A stretch of 64,000 nucleotides of DNA from Chiridota heheva (GCA_020152595.1 JAIGNY010004604.1:1-64000), one strand, 5' to 3'; shown: positions 48,371-60,659, counted from the stretch's first letter. The notes: a model not told the origin generated them from the sequence alone. Numbers and translations are program-made.

Positions 48371-49130
48371 CCCCCTCTCCCCTTCCCCCCTATTACAGTT
48401 TATTCAAGTCGTTTTGAAGTGTGGTAGCAATTTTCCTTATTGATTGTGAGAAATCAGTGAAGTTATCGATAACAAATGTAGGCCCCTATTAGGCTTGGGC
48501 GATATTGAACATTATGCAATATCGATATATCGCCCGAAAAATATCGATAATATTGAAATATCGATATGCAAATTATAGGACGTCATAGAAAAGTTGTATG
48601 TACTGTTCTGGGCAAGGTAATCTTGTCTCGGCTCAAAAAAAGTCAAGTAAAACTTTTTGTACAAATTAACAGAAATCACTGCAAATTATATACATATCAT
48701 CTTCAAATAAACACCCATTATGTTTAAAAATGTTCTTTACATGGTTTCTATCTCAAAAGATCAATCACAGAAACATTGAAAAAGTTTAGGCCTTAGCATA
48801 TTCTTAAAAAAAAAAAAAAAATTGTGGAACTGGTATTAGGCCTGCACTGTATACCTTACGAAAATCGGCTCCAATTCTTCCTAAAATTTCATAACTCACG
48901 TACTTCTTATGAAAGTTGTACTGAAAAGGCATTATTTTGGTAGCATTATATGGACTTCTAGACATTGAGAAGTATATATATAATGCATATTCTCCAATTT
49001 CTAGTCTGCTTCAATCATCGCACGAGTGTTGTCACTCAGAAGAAACAGTGGTAGATGGTATGTGTGTACATAGTAAAGTACTGTACAGTAGTGATACTAT
49101 GTGTATGTAGTTACTGCACTGTACATTTAA

Positions 49131-49295
49131 GGAATCAAGTAGATGGTGCGAGGTCTCTACTGCTCATTCAAAACCGGCTATGGCGTCACAGGGGAGTCTG
49201 AGAGGCCCGAGGCGCAGCCGAGGGCCTCTGCCCCTGTGACGTCATAGCCGGTTTTGAATGAGCAGTAGAGACCAAGGCACCTTCTACTTGATTCC
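49131..49295. repeat. 165-bp hairpin with arms of about 75 bp
   Basis: GGAATCAAGTAGATGGTGC at the left pairs with GGCACCTTCTACTTGATTCC at the right. Inside, GGTCTCTACTGCTCATTCAA and AACCGGCTATG pair with their inverses, down to a GAGGCCC / GGGCCTC tip. Only a few mismatches occur. Confidence 0.92.
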
Positions 49296-49723
49296 GATTC
49301 ATAAATTCTGACATAAAATTTAAAAAAAGAGAAAAATGCAAACAAATTTGAATCATGTTGATAACGCAGTTTATTCTCCTAACACATTAAAATAGATTCA
49401 CTTAACAACAAGATGATAACACTAATATACGTGCACGCACGGTCGCGAGCAAAAAAAAAAAATAGGCTACTATTTTGTTTTGGCGTTGAAATATCCAATT
49501 TTCATTATAAACCAATAACTACAGGGATAATGTATAAAACAAAAGTGTAAAATTGAGGTGTATGATCTGAAAGACACATTGAAAAGCAACAAGTGGAGAT
49601 TCATTGTTGATCAACAATTTTAATTCTCCCAACTTGTTTATAGAAATTCATGTGGAAGCTCAAGCCATGTCTCGATACTTCATTCGAACATGGGTAATTA
49701 ACCAATCAGATGCAAGGATTTCC
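49131..49723. mobile_element. TTAA-flanked insertion inside hAT copy 2
   Basis: TTAA is present at 49127-49130 and 49724-49727. The segment starts GGAATC and ends GATTTCC, and is absent from hAT copy 1. TTAA duplication is typical of piggyBac and Kolobok families; no transposase coding was found. About 13 bases after the right TTAA also lack a counterpart in copy 1, so the boundary is not fully settled. Confidence 0.6.
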
Positions 49724-50494
49724 TTAAAGTATTTATGAATAACTGATCGATCTGGCAAAACCAGTCTTTCACTTTTACTTTAGACTTTCTGAACGAACAA
49801 AATAGTGAGAAAAACCTCATAGTTTTGTCAGTAATTTGTCAATTAATGACTGTTTGATATCAAAATTCAGATTCAGTATTCCTTTTGAGGAAACTTAACA
49901 CGATGTTTGAGGATTCAACATCTTATGATTTTTGTTGTCTGAACATCGTAAGCCATCAAGTATAAAGTTAAAGTATTGCGCAATGCCTGTGTACTCCGAT
50001 GAGTCAAGTGGTTTTTGTTCATGGAAGATTTTGGGTTATTGTTATCATAATATTAATGTTTTAATAAGTTTTATCATAACTGACTGCCTTCAAACTTTGA
50101 TATAAATGAAATTTATTAACTTTTTGTGGCTGTTTAATAAAAAATACTTGGATGTTTGATAGTCATGTTTAGTTTTTTGATAGTTCATGTATTGTGTATT
50201 ATTAAAAAAACATAATATCGATATATCGATACGACCCTTGAACACAATATCGGCCATATCGAAATAAGTCAATATCGAAATATATCGAAATATCGATATA
50301 TCGCCCAAGCCTAGCCCCTATGTGCAGTCGTGTGGATGTGTGATTGATAACATTGCAGATTTCTTGCGATCAATTGGGAAAATTAAAAAACGCAAGTAAC
50401 ATAACTACCAGGACGGCAGTGTTCTTTTCTGAATGTATTTATGGGACGACACCTTTCCTTTAAAGCTCAATATTGCTGCTGTTTCATCATGTAC

Positions 50495-50660
50495 TGTATG
50501 TAGGCCTATGCTGTTTTGTCATGTATGTAGGCCTATGCTGTTTTGTCATGTATGTAGGCCTATGCTGATTTGTCATGTATGTAGGCCTATGCTGTTTTGT
50601 CATGTATGTATTTAGGCCTATGCTGTTTTGTCATGTATGTATTTAGGCCTATGACTCGAA
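50495..50660. repeat. 27-bp tandem repeat, about six copies
   Basis: The unit TGTAGGCCTATGCTGTTTTG plus TCATGTA is repeated; the last copies carry an extra TATT. Decayed AGGCCTA words continue to 50770. Confidence 0.88.
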
Positions 50661-52439
50661 TTATGATGTAGGCCTAGTTCTTTGGCCCATGACTCAAATT
50701 ATGATGTAGGCCTAGTTCTTTTACCTTGACTGGCTGTGATCATTTATGATTTATTGATAGCCTAGGCCTTTCATATTATGATTACATGGTATCGATGTTG
50801 CCACTTGTCTTCCAATTCTCTTGGTCTGGAATCCGGGTTTTGATTACAAAGCAAAGAGAATGATTTCCAGGTGCGACAACCAGCCTTTGAATTTTGGGGA
50901 AATGGGAAACCAAACCTGTGGTTTTACAGTATGTGTATTTCCCTACTGTACATAGACGATTGTTTTCATGGTAAATACATAGATTTTAGCGCAGACAGTA
51001 TTTCCTGAGAAATTAATGTTGAAACTTAAACTTAAAGAATTGCTGTGTTGTTTAGTACATTGGTAAAATGATCAAGTTCCCAAGCTATATATGTACAGTA
51101 GTGGACAAATCCTAGTATGGCAGTACATATAGAGTTTAATAAAGCATGCGTTTCTTATATTATTTTTTTATATTTTCTATTCTTTAACTAAAATTTAATT
51201 TTAACACAAAATTGTTTACAAGAATATCATTTACAATTATTTAAAACAAATTGATAAAATCAGTTAATTAGTAAATTCAGTTATTTTGATAACAAAATAA
51301 ACATTTTTTTGCCAAATTTGTACCTGTATACTAGGATTTTAACCATGTAGTTACAGTAGTACACATAACCCAAAACAAGATTTTTAATGACGAGCTTTAA
51401 TCCTATCACAAGCTCTACACAGTCCTTAATTGTATTCCAGTGACGAGGGTAATAATTGTAAAGCGCTTTGATACAGTCTATGACAGTATAAAGCGCTATA
51501 TATTATCCTCGAGAAGTGGATAGATGCATGTACAGTATGTTCCAAAGCAAATTTGTAAGTGTAGCAACATACTGTAACCAAAGCAAATATTCAAATTTTA
51601 ATTCAAATTAGAAATTTGGGACTACTCTTATGTTCAGCGCTTCACCCTAAAATAGCAGTGCTAAAATTAAAATCACTCCCTCTATGTCAAATTGAAATTT
51701 AGGATCTGAATTTGCGACATCTCTCAAGTTAAAAAATGCAAGTGTTCTTCCTCTGTTTAAATGACAGACTGCAGAGTTTGCAAAATGTGTGTGGTTATTT
51801 CTGCACAAGCGACATACGTAGTTTTAGATGTTAATGTTTCCAAGAAGCAATTTTTGAACACCATTTATTTTCCTCTTTAATGAACTGTATGACCACTGAA
51901 GTAATCCCTTTAAAAAAAAAAAAAAAAGATTAAAAATTTGATTATATTTTTATTTAAGACTTTATTTTAGAAAAGTTGGCAGGACTTTCATTTGAGAGAG
52001 GGGTTGGGAGAGTTGTTTCTACAACTTTTAGGTTGGTGTATAAAATGCTAAAAAATAAACAATTTTTTTTTTTTTTAGCTCGATTAAGTTGAGCTTCAAC
52101 ATCTGGTTTTGCAACTTACCAAACTTCAGGATCACATTTTTACTTAAATCAAAACATGCAAGTCCTAAGACATAGTATTGATTTCTGGCCAATTTTTATT
52201 ATACCTATCTGCAACTTTTTCTGGGGAAATTTCTTCAAAATGTCATAATTTTTTTGCTTTTTTTGACACTTATTTTGTCTGAAAAATTATGTACCAAAAC
52301 TGTACATTATCCATGCTTCGTTGAACCGCCGTTGAAAACTTGTGGAAATTTCCTTTCTTTTGATATTTGAATAAAGGCATACCCTCTAAATTGACCCAAA
52401 GCTATAAATAAGAATTAAACTTCACCTTTTGTTAATAAT
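50661..52439. other. Intergenic sequence, no gene recognised
   Basis: AT-rich. The one recognisable item is a motif of the form AAAGCGCTTTGATACAGTC followed by TATAAAGCGCTATATA at 51461-51500, resembling the 3' tail of many animal SINEs/LINEs. A-runs and T-runs at 51910 and 52060. Confidence 0.45.
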
Positions 52440-52512
52440 GGCTACATAGTGTAGCAGTTATCAACACATACTAGCACACGAGTGCACTAGGTTCGAGCCT
52501 CTGGTGACACTA
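52440..52512 (+). repeat. tRNA-like (Val-type) relic or SINE head
   Basis: GGCTACATAGTGTAGCAGTT resembles the 5' half of tRNA-Val with its A box, and GGTTCGAGCCTCTGG resembles the T arm with its B box. Between them an anticodon arm reads AGCACACGAG. Stems do not pair well, so it is a pseudo-tRNA or SINE head. Confidence 0.55.
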
Positions 52513-52812
52513 TCACACTAATTTTTCTGCTGTGGTTTCTAGGGGTCATTTGGCTTAAACTATTTTTAGTGTTTTCTCATCTTTCCTTCCTAGCTAAATA
52601 TCATAGATTAGCATCATTAAAAAGGAAATTTGATAAGAATCTAAATATGTTACACAAATCTCTGTTTCAATATTCACAAGATATTATACTCATGCAAACA
52701 TTGGCCCATTTGTTGATTGAATTTAGCTAAAAATTGCTTAATTTGCATATATTTTTCCTAATTTTGCTTTCATTACTCAAAAGATCAATATCTTAGCTTC
52801 CATTAAAACCAA

Positions 52813-53180
52813 CTCTCCATCAAGCATATCCTCTTAACCTGTCCCCTATACCTGAACTCCAGATTTGTTCTCTCCTCACCCACCTCAATCTCGAATCTAT
52901 AAAAAATCAATCCTTCCTCCAACATTATCAACTTCCTCTGTAACAACAACCTATTCCACCATATCTAATCTTCTTTTCTCTTCCCTTCTTCACCTAACCT
53001 TACACCCTTTCTTTTCATCTTAATTTTTCTCCCAAATTCATCCTATTCCTCCTTTTCTCCCTCTCAATCCTCCCATCTCTTCTCTGCCCTAACTATTACA
53101 CCTTAATTTTTTAACACCCTCTTAGCACATTTGACTCATGACTGTCGTAGTGCCATTAAACATCAACAAATCAAACCAAA
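52813..53180 (+). mobile_element. 5'-truncated LINE tail (subfamily 2)
   Basis: A 13-bp duplication CCATTAAAACCAA flanks it perfectly (52800-52812, 53181-53193). It contains only the last coding stretch (SIKHILLT-type CTCCATCAAGCATATCCTC), the pyrimidine-rich 3' UTR and the tail GTGCCATTAAACATCAACAA with (CCAAA)n. Confidence 0.88.
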
Positions 53181-54059
53181 CCATTAAAACCAAACTTAAA
53201 TGTAATGAAAGAAAATGAAAAAAAAGTTGTAAAAAAATTCATATGGAAACAAAAACAATTACAAAAATTTGACTCACATTATTCAAACTGCTGGTATAGA
53301 GTAAAGGTTAATACTCTTTCAATCAATATCAAATTATAAAGTGCACTTGTACACATTTGAGATTATACTTCACTACATATTGTACTGGTCAGTGCATGCC
53401 TTGAATAACTGAAAGTACTGTATTAAAGTGAGTTTTAGAAAAAGTTGTGGATAGAGCAATCAACATTTCAGACAGTCATTAATGATAAAAGAATATATAA
53501 TTTGAATATTGATATTTCGATTATGTGGATATTTTCAGATGATTTGTTGAACCTTAAGTCATACATGTACATCACAAATTAAGCATAAATGAACAAGTTA
53601 TCAAACTTTAATGGGTTAAAACCCCCAAAATAGATTAATAAGGTTATTAACAAAAGTAAAAAACATAATCTGCTCAAATTTTAGATCTCTTTTAAGAAAT
53701 ACTGCATATAATTTGTGATACATCCATAGCATAGACCTTTAAAGTGGTCCTGCCATGGGGGTCAAAACTAGCGAGAAATATGATATTTTAAATATTTGAT
53801 TATGATTTTTTTCTGCTCTGCACCCCACCGTTTGCGAGTAACTGGTAAAAGGAGAACGAGTTTTTTGTCATATTTAAAGACTTACGAATTGGACTTCATA
53901 TGTGATGACGTCACTTCAGGGACTCCTGTAAGTAAACGATGCATCGCTGACACATTTTGTGTGTGTACACCATTGAAGTTTTGTGACTAGTGTCAATTAT
54001 TATCTTAATTTGTCTTTTTAAATGTGAATATTTTCCAAGTAAATATTAATCAAAATCCT

Positions 54060-54235
54060 GCAGCTTTGTGTAATCGGAGGATGCAGTAATATAAATTCTC
54101 AAACTAAAAGTCATTCATCAATGGCAAAGGGCAACAAAACAAGACGATTCTGGATGTGTTTTGTGCACTTGACGTGAACCAAATTTTTGGGGCTTACTTC
54201 GGGTACAGTGTCATATTTAGCTCATGGCAGATTGT
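54060..54235 (+). pseudogene. Degenerate THAP-like zinc-finger relic
   Basis: The plus strand reads CVIGGCSNINSQTKSHSSMA, KGNKTRRFWMCFVHLT, a stop, then KFLGLTSGTVSYLAH. The spacing CX4C ... FW..FVH ... KF..TS.TV....H follows THAP DNA-binding domains (C2CH), with the last Cys and Phe lost. THAP domains are known in P and Kolobok transposases. The call is by eye and weak on its own, but it fits the TTAA-flanked context. Confidence 0.5.
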
Positions 54236-54359
54236 AATACCCCTGTTCTATTGGATTTAAATAGTAGCTTGACTGCATTGCTCTCTCTCTCTCTGTGACA
54301 TGAAATTTTTTCGTTTTTACGAGCAATACAAATTCAAGTGAGAGGAACAGAGGAAGAAA

Positions 54360-54452
54360 AAAAGTACGATAAGACTCAGTGAGATTCTAACTCATAACCT
54401 CTTGCTTAAAAGACTGCCATAACCGACTGGGCCACCTAATCACTTGTAAGCT
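54360..54452 (-). repeat. tRNA-like segment inside Kolobok-like element (also at 42610-42668)
   Basis: On the minus strand GGCCCAGTCGGTTATGGCAG gives an A-box-like start, then CTTTTAAGC and the B-box-like GAGTTAGAATCTCAC. The other copy reads AACCCAGTCGATTACGGC ... GAGTTTGAATCTCAC. Both are at the equivalent place in the two elements, so the segment was captured before the family spread. Confidence 0.6.
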
Positions 54453-55849
54453 TATATGATTTATTTGATAGACAGTGTTGTGATTTTACTACTGCTTACT
54501 ATGTACTTACCAACAGGTTATCAGCCAAATCCGTGTGGGTCATTATCTCTTGCTGTTTCTACTTAGGGTTATACTCCTGTCTAGGCCCTGGACATGGGCT
54601 GGCTCATGATGTGGGTTCACAAACAGTGACAAAACCACTAATATTGGTTCTAAGATAGTCCTTGAACAGATGAATTGTAGGCTGGTATACTAGTATGTGT
54701 ACTAAAAGTATACTGGCAGCTGACTTCGTTGAATAGGTATGTGTTTATCTGTGTTTTCTCAATGAAGTCCTCTGGTTGTCTGCACTGAATTCTAGTACTT
54801 TCCGCCACAGGAGGGCTTACCTATGACTACCTATTGACCTGACTCACAGGTCAACCCTATCTCAACCCTTGGTCAGTTGGTAGGACAGCTGTTTGACCTA
54901 GAGGGTTGTCTCACAACAGTTGTGTGGAATATGATCAAAGGAAGAAAAATTGATCAATTAGAACTGAATTGTAATTATTGTGTCTATATGCCAACCCGTC
55001 CCTTTTAGCATATCAAAACTGAGAAAATAACTATCAAAATTTTCACAATTTCTTCAAAAACTTTCAATTCAAGCGCAAAAACACTAACGGAATTCTGTGA
55101 ATGAACTATTCGGTTCACATAGGTCTGCTACTGAGCCTGTTGACTAAACGTCAAGCGACAGAGACTTGAACATTGATAAATAAAACTATTTCCATTAGAC
55201 GTACAAAAAAAGAGGTAAATGTTGTTGCAAACACTTCAATTTGATTATGTTAAACAAAATATTACTTGTGAAACAGTGAGAAATCCATGCCAACTACACA
55301 TGCTTTGTACTGTAGGACTGTGTAAGGGTTGTAAGCCTGACCCTTCTTTTTTGTCTGCAAGCGGTACAAATTGGAAAGGAATGACATCCCCTTCATTATG
55401 AGAATGTTCTTCATTTATTTCCTTATCATTTTTAATATAGCTTGAACTTGAAAATGACAAATTAAGATTTGAACAGCCTGAAAAACGTTTGGAATCAGTA
55501 GCTATTTGTACGTGGTTAGTATGTGTGTCATGCATTGTTTACGCTCAGCAGTCCCTGAAATGATGTAGCAAACTGTTATGACGTAGCAAACTGTTATGAC
55601 GTCACAAATCCCTTTTAACTTTTTCTTCGAAGCAAGAAATAAATGATCAATTTCTAAGTCCTTTTTCATCATGAAAATGGGCTTATTTCCAGTGTTTTTT
55701 GACAGATTATTGAATGCAGGGATATGAAAAACCTGTATCAGGTTAAATCTCAATTGTTTGGCAGGCATGGCAGGACCACTTGAATGAAATCCTCTTGTTT
55801 TGCTGTGGACCTGGAAAGTTTTGTGCTGCCACCTTATGGCCAATCTAGA

Positions 55850-55947
55850 AGTAGGGTACATGTACAATACATGTACGGTACATGTATGGTGCATGTATGG
55901 TACATGTATGGTGCATGTACGGTACATGTACGGTACATGTACAGTAC
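55850..55947. repeat. GTACATGTA-type tandem repeat
   Basis: About ten units of GGTACATGTAC / GGTGCATGTAT, self-complementary at each unit. It abuts the right end of the longer Kolobok-like element. Confidence 0.8.
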
Positions 55948-57104
55948 TATAACATGGATTTAATGCCTTATTTGCGTACTGTCATTCAGTTCTGATGAAA
56001 TCAAATCTTTTCTATTTCTTACATTTGAGATGTCATTGTGATGTCATAGTCTCTCCAAAACATTTCTTAGTAATTTTGCCATATTACCTGGCTTGGAGGC
56101 CATGCAATTATTATCAAATGGTTCAATAAATTTAATGAATGGGATTTAAGTCTTATAGAGTTATTAGTCACTCAACTTTGTTTACAACTACTGTAAAACA
56201 TATGGTAGCATAAAACTAATAAGGTATCACTCTGCCATCGAAAAATGAGAACGCCCAGAGAAAAGGCTAATAAAAATATTTTCGAGAGGTCCCATTTCAT
56301 GGGACAGGAAGCTGAGAAGTTGAAAATTTCAGGAATGGTAGAGAAAGGATAGGACTTGACTATGCATATCCAAACTCGACGAGATTTGTTTCAGTAAAAG
56401 TTTCTTGGGGAACTATTTTACCAAGAACCAAAACCAAAATTTGAGTGATTTGGTGAGGGTGTATAACACCTCTTCACCTCAGCCTAAAAAAAAGGGCTAA
56501 AACCTCTGGTGACCCCCTATTGAAAGTACCTTCATCCAAGAGATAATAGATAGTACTTTTTGGAAAACATCACAAAAGATCCCAAATCTATAACATTCTG
56601 GTACAAAAAGGACCCTAAACTTTACTCTTTCATTATAGGCTTCAATAGGGAAAATGATTAGTTCCGTGCTACATATGGTATATGAGTGAGGTTATTTCTG
56701 GTTAAATGTGCTTTTTGAATACTTTTTACTTTCAATCATATAAGTTAAGTTTATATGATTCTTTGAACCAAATGCGCATCCTGTAATATTTTTCTGGTAA
56801 CTGATTCCTCAACATTAAGGAAATAATAAGAATAAAATCTTTTAAATACTGCTTTTCTCTTAAAGATTAGTCAGTGGGAGTTCAGACCTAGATCTATTGA
56901 GTTGTATTCCAGATGTTGAAACCCGTAACTCATTTTCCTGTGCGTAACCTGTAACTTGAACCAGCATATTCTGCAATAAAATTCTAGATTATAACCTGTT
57001 GCTATCTGTTTGACTTACTGTAGTTTTGTTTTTGAGGCTACCACCTGTTATAATCAACTTTGTTTTTATTCTGGGCTGATATTTATTCAACAATGCTACA
57101 CCCC
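55948..57104. other. Intergenic sequence, no gene recognised
   Basis: AT-rich sequence without recognised coding or repeat structure. Confidence 0.5.
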
Positions 57105-58040
57105 CTGTTACAGTACAGCACTGTACAGTACCTGTTGTACAGCACTGTACAGTACCTGTTGTACAGCACCGTACAGTACCTGTTGTACAGCACCGTACAG
57201 TACCTGTTGTACAGTACCTGTTGTACAGCACCGTACAGTACCTGTTGTACAGTACCTGTTGTACAGCACCGTACAGTACCTGTTGTACAGCACCGTACAG
57301 TACCTGTTGTACAGCACCGTACAGTACATGTTGTACGGCACCCTACAGTACCTGTTGTACAGTACCTGTTGTACAGCACCTGTTGTACAGCACCGTACAG
57401 TACCTGTTGTACAGCACCGCACAGTACCTGTTGTACAGCACCGCACAGTACCTGTTGTACAGTACCTGTTGTACAGTACCTGTTGTACAGTACCTGTTGT
57501 ACAGTACCTGTTGTACAGTACCTGTTGTACAGTACCTGTTGTACAGTACCTGTTGTACAGTACCTGTTGTACAGTACCTGTTGTACAGTACCTGTTGTAC
57601 AGTACCTGTTGTACAGTACCTGTTGTACAGTACCTGTTGTACAGTACCTGTTGTACAGTACCTGTTGTACAGTACCTGTTGTACAGTACCTGTTGTACAG
57701 TACCTGTTGTACAGTACCTGTTGTACAGTACCTGTTGTACAGTACCTGTTGTACAGTACCTGTTGTACAGTACCTGTTGTACAGTACCTGTTGTACAGTA
57801 CCTGTTGTACAGTACCTGTTGTACAGTACCTGTTGTACAGTACCTGTTGTACAGCACCTGTTGTACAGCACCTGTTGTACAGCACCATACAGTACCTGTT
57901 GTACAGTACCTGTTGTACAGCACCTGTTGTACAGCACCTGTTGTACAGCACCTGTTGTACAGCACCTGTTGTACAGCACCTGTTGTACAGCACCATACAG
58001 TACCTGTTGTACAGCACCATACAGTACCTGTTGTACAATG
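57105..58040. repeat. 14-bp GTACCTGTTGTACA array with higher-order edges, about 60 units
   Basis: The central block (about 57447-57853) is a nearly perfect run of GTACCTGTTGTACA. Both flanks mix in GCACC variants and insertions such as GCACCGTACA or GCACCATACA, giving 24-bp and 38-bp compound units. Open frames of up to 386 codons span it on both strands in several frames and encode only CCTVPVVQYLLYST-type repeats; there is no reason to think they are translated. Confidence 0.95.
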
Positions 58041-60655
58041 CCATTTCATACTAGTTTGGAGAGAGAAAACAAATATTTCATGCTCGTTGTGCTTCAAACA
58101 TATACAGTACATTGATTTTGTCTTATATTGTCATCATATGAAGTGTGTCAATTGTCAACAAATTGATTGATAATAACAATCCTGCTTCATTTGTGCCATG
58201 ACATGCAGAGATCATGCACAGTAAAGTCTGCAAAAGTAATTTCCCAACAACCAATGGTCCATCAAATCCTTAACCCAGTTATAGTTTGCATCATTCGAAA
58301 AACAGGTGTATTGTGTTTACTTTATTGATACTTTTCATGCTTATTTAATGAATATTGAATACCAGTTAAGATGAAATTTAGCACAGGCTGTAGTGCTGAA
58401 GAAGACATGTTGTGTTGACTCCATAATGAGACCTCTTAATGTACTCTCTGCAAAGCTGTTTAAATTCAACACGCAGCACAGTATGATGCATATGCATTTA
58501 ACAGCTGTTTCCTTATATTTATTTATTTTCTTTGCTTGACTGAAAGATGTAATCAATGGCTTTGGATAGCTTGTGTCACTGCAAGCAGTCAGGGTGCTGA
58601 TTACTTTCTCTATGTTGCAAGTGCTGAAAACGAAAGTGTTGATTGAATTTGTAAACTTCAGATTTGTGTGAATGACCCCCCACTGTCATGGCAATCAGCA
58701 ATTGTTTATTGTATACAGTAGGTACTGTCAGGGACATGTCTCCTGGTACTGTGCTGTGCTGAACTACTGTATATTTAAGCTATGATTTGGGTGCTACCTT
58801 TTATTTTCTCACACAGTATTAAACAATCATTTGCATAATTTATTTAAAGTTACAACAACAGTTGGTTACATCATAGAATTTAGATGGGGTAACATTGTTC
58901 ACCCAAAATTGTTATCTGGGCCACATTAAAGGGTACAAAGTGAAACATTAGTCATTCATTCAATTAAAATGTTTGAATTTTAGTTAATATAAGTTAATCA
59001 ATTGTACTCCACTTCATCATTCAATATTGACATGTCAACCACAAAAACACAACAGAAAATACTGTACATGCAAACTTTGCAGTCTTTTATTAAACTTAAC
59101 TTGCAAATCATTCAAAAATAGGTCCTTTATACTGTACATGTACAGTACTGTACAATACTACAGTAAACAGGGAGTTGCAGCTCCCTGACAGTAAATATGT
59201 TGCAAGTTTGTAAAACCAGAATTACACTCACAATTTCAAAATCCTTGACGTGTTCTTCCAGTATACCCACATACATGTACCCCTCGGTGTAAAAGTTAAT
59301 CACCCTCCCACATCCATTTTGATTGTGATTACCAAGAGATATTAAAAATTAATAATGAAAAATATTAATAATAGTTAACAATATTAATGGTAAAATGCTA
59401 TAATGCAGTAATATAATGTTAATGATAGTGGAATATATATATCAAAAATAAAACAAATTGAACGAGAAAGTGAAATTATCAGATATATTATTTGTTGTTT
59501 CATTGGTACTGTTCACTGACCATTTAGCTGCAGTTGCTCTAGGGAAAGTTATAAACAACAATATACAGTATGCATGTATCACATACACTAAGTACTGTAG
59601 AACATTTGAAATTTCTTTCAGATGGTATTTACTGTATATATTATAGTAATAATTGTGACTAATTTTTCACTTCCGAGTAATTTGTGTTTGTGGTGGTACT
59701 CTCCGTGTTCTAGAATACCAGTATTTAACTTCCATAGATAACAGCTCTGTGTTTAAACGTTGATGTAGTATCTCCAATCAGATAAGAGATTTAGTGCGTT
59801 AACCCTCATTTTCCATTTCATCATATTGTTTAATATTGATTGTTTAGGGACGACTTATTAACCGGAAAGTACACTTGTTCACCGACCCTGACCTCAGCAT
59901 CTTACGTTGTCTGGGAGGACAGTCATGTTGTCCCTCAATTTTGTTGCATACTTGTTGTCTAAATTCTATCAGAAAAACAGGTGCAGACTTATTTCTGCCA
60001 GATTTTGTACTTTTTTGATGAGCAGTTATAGTGATTTGTTACTTCTGTCAATAAATTAGGACAGAGGTCATGTTTTTGACTCAAATTTGTTTATCTGTTT
60101 GGTTGTTTATCACCAAGTTACACCAACTAACTGTACTCAAGAACAGGTTGAATGGATTATGGTCAAGTCTGGTGTATGACTTTGTAAAAGGAAGGATCAA
60201 CTAAACTTGGGGGTACTTCGGGACATGGGAAAGATATAGATAGTTGTACAGTAGGTGCTGTAATAGGGACCGAGTTGAAGTATTGTATTACTCTGAATGC
60301 GTTCAACAATGAATTTGTGCCTTCAAAAGGAAATTTAAATGATCTATTGTACGTGAAAAAAACCAAATTGATGAAAAGTTGGAGATATTTTTATATTGTT
60401 TTTTTTTTTAGGGTGGGAGGGGGGGGGGGGGGTGAAAGTGAAACTTGGTGGTCCTAGGATTTCTGAGGTTTGGAAGGTGGAGCTGGAGACAGTAGTGGCG
60501 CCTAAGGAAGGAGTGTGGTGGGAGCTTCTCCCCCTATTTCTCGCAAAGATTGATTTCCCTTCATCAAAAATCAAGGAGGAAATATGGAGGGGTACAGTAG
60601 GTGTAGGTCCTTCTATAAGCGATACCACTGGGAAGAAAAAGGGACTCGTCCCAGC
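58041..60655. other. Intergenic sequence, no gene recognised
   Basis: AT-rich. Short self-complementary TACTGTACA/TGTACAGTA words are frequent (e.g. 59130-59165). A G-run occurs at 60415-60432 and a segment at 60480-60640 resembles 23280-23400. Nothing coding. Confidence 0.45.
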
Positions 60656-60659
60656 GTTT

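Larger units (their letters stand above)
48490..50313. mobile_element. Non-autonomous hAT-like element, copy 2, with nested insertion
   Basis: Termini TAGGCTTGGGCGATAT and ATATCGCCCAAGCCTA are flanked by a perfect 8-bp duplication GCCCCTAT (48482-48489, 50314-50321). It is inverted relative to copy 1 and colinear with it except for about 610 extra bases at 49127-49740. ATCGATA-rich subterminal regions are at both ends. Confidence 0.93.
53743..55780. mobile_element. Kolobok/THAP-like element, copy 2, longer
   Basis: Ends AGTGGTCCTGCCATG and CATGGCAGGACCACT are flanked by TTAA (53739-53742) and TGAA (55781-55784). Roughly 0.85 kb of its end regions match 42045-42902 in inverse orientation. Extra internal sequence includes a degenerate THAP-like zinc finger on the plus strand and a tRNA-like segment on the minus strand. 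No intact transposase; the element is internally deleted or decayed. Confidence 0.75.

Noticed and set aside
52440..52512. tRNA-Val gene
   Set aside because: Stems are mispaired; best read as a relic.
53796..53990. 64-codon plus-strand frame
   Set aside because: It lies inside the Kolobok-like element near its terminal repeat; no recognisable domain.
55502..55927. Minus-strand 141-codon frame
   Set aside because: It spans the terminal repeat of a transposon and the GTACATGTA array; no domain similarity seen.
57010..58170. Open frame of 386 codons on plus and similar frames on minus
   Set aside because: It is entirely a 14-bp tandem array; all frames open because the unit lacks stops. No homology or start context supports a protein.
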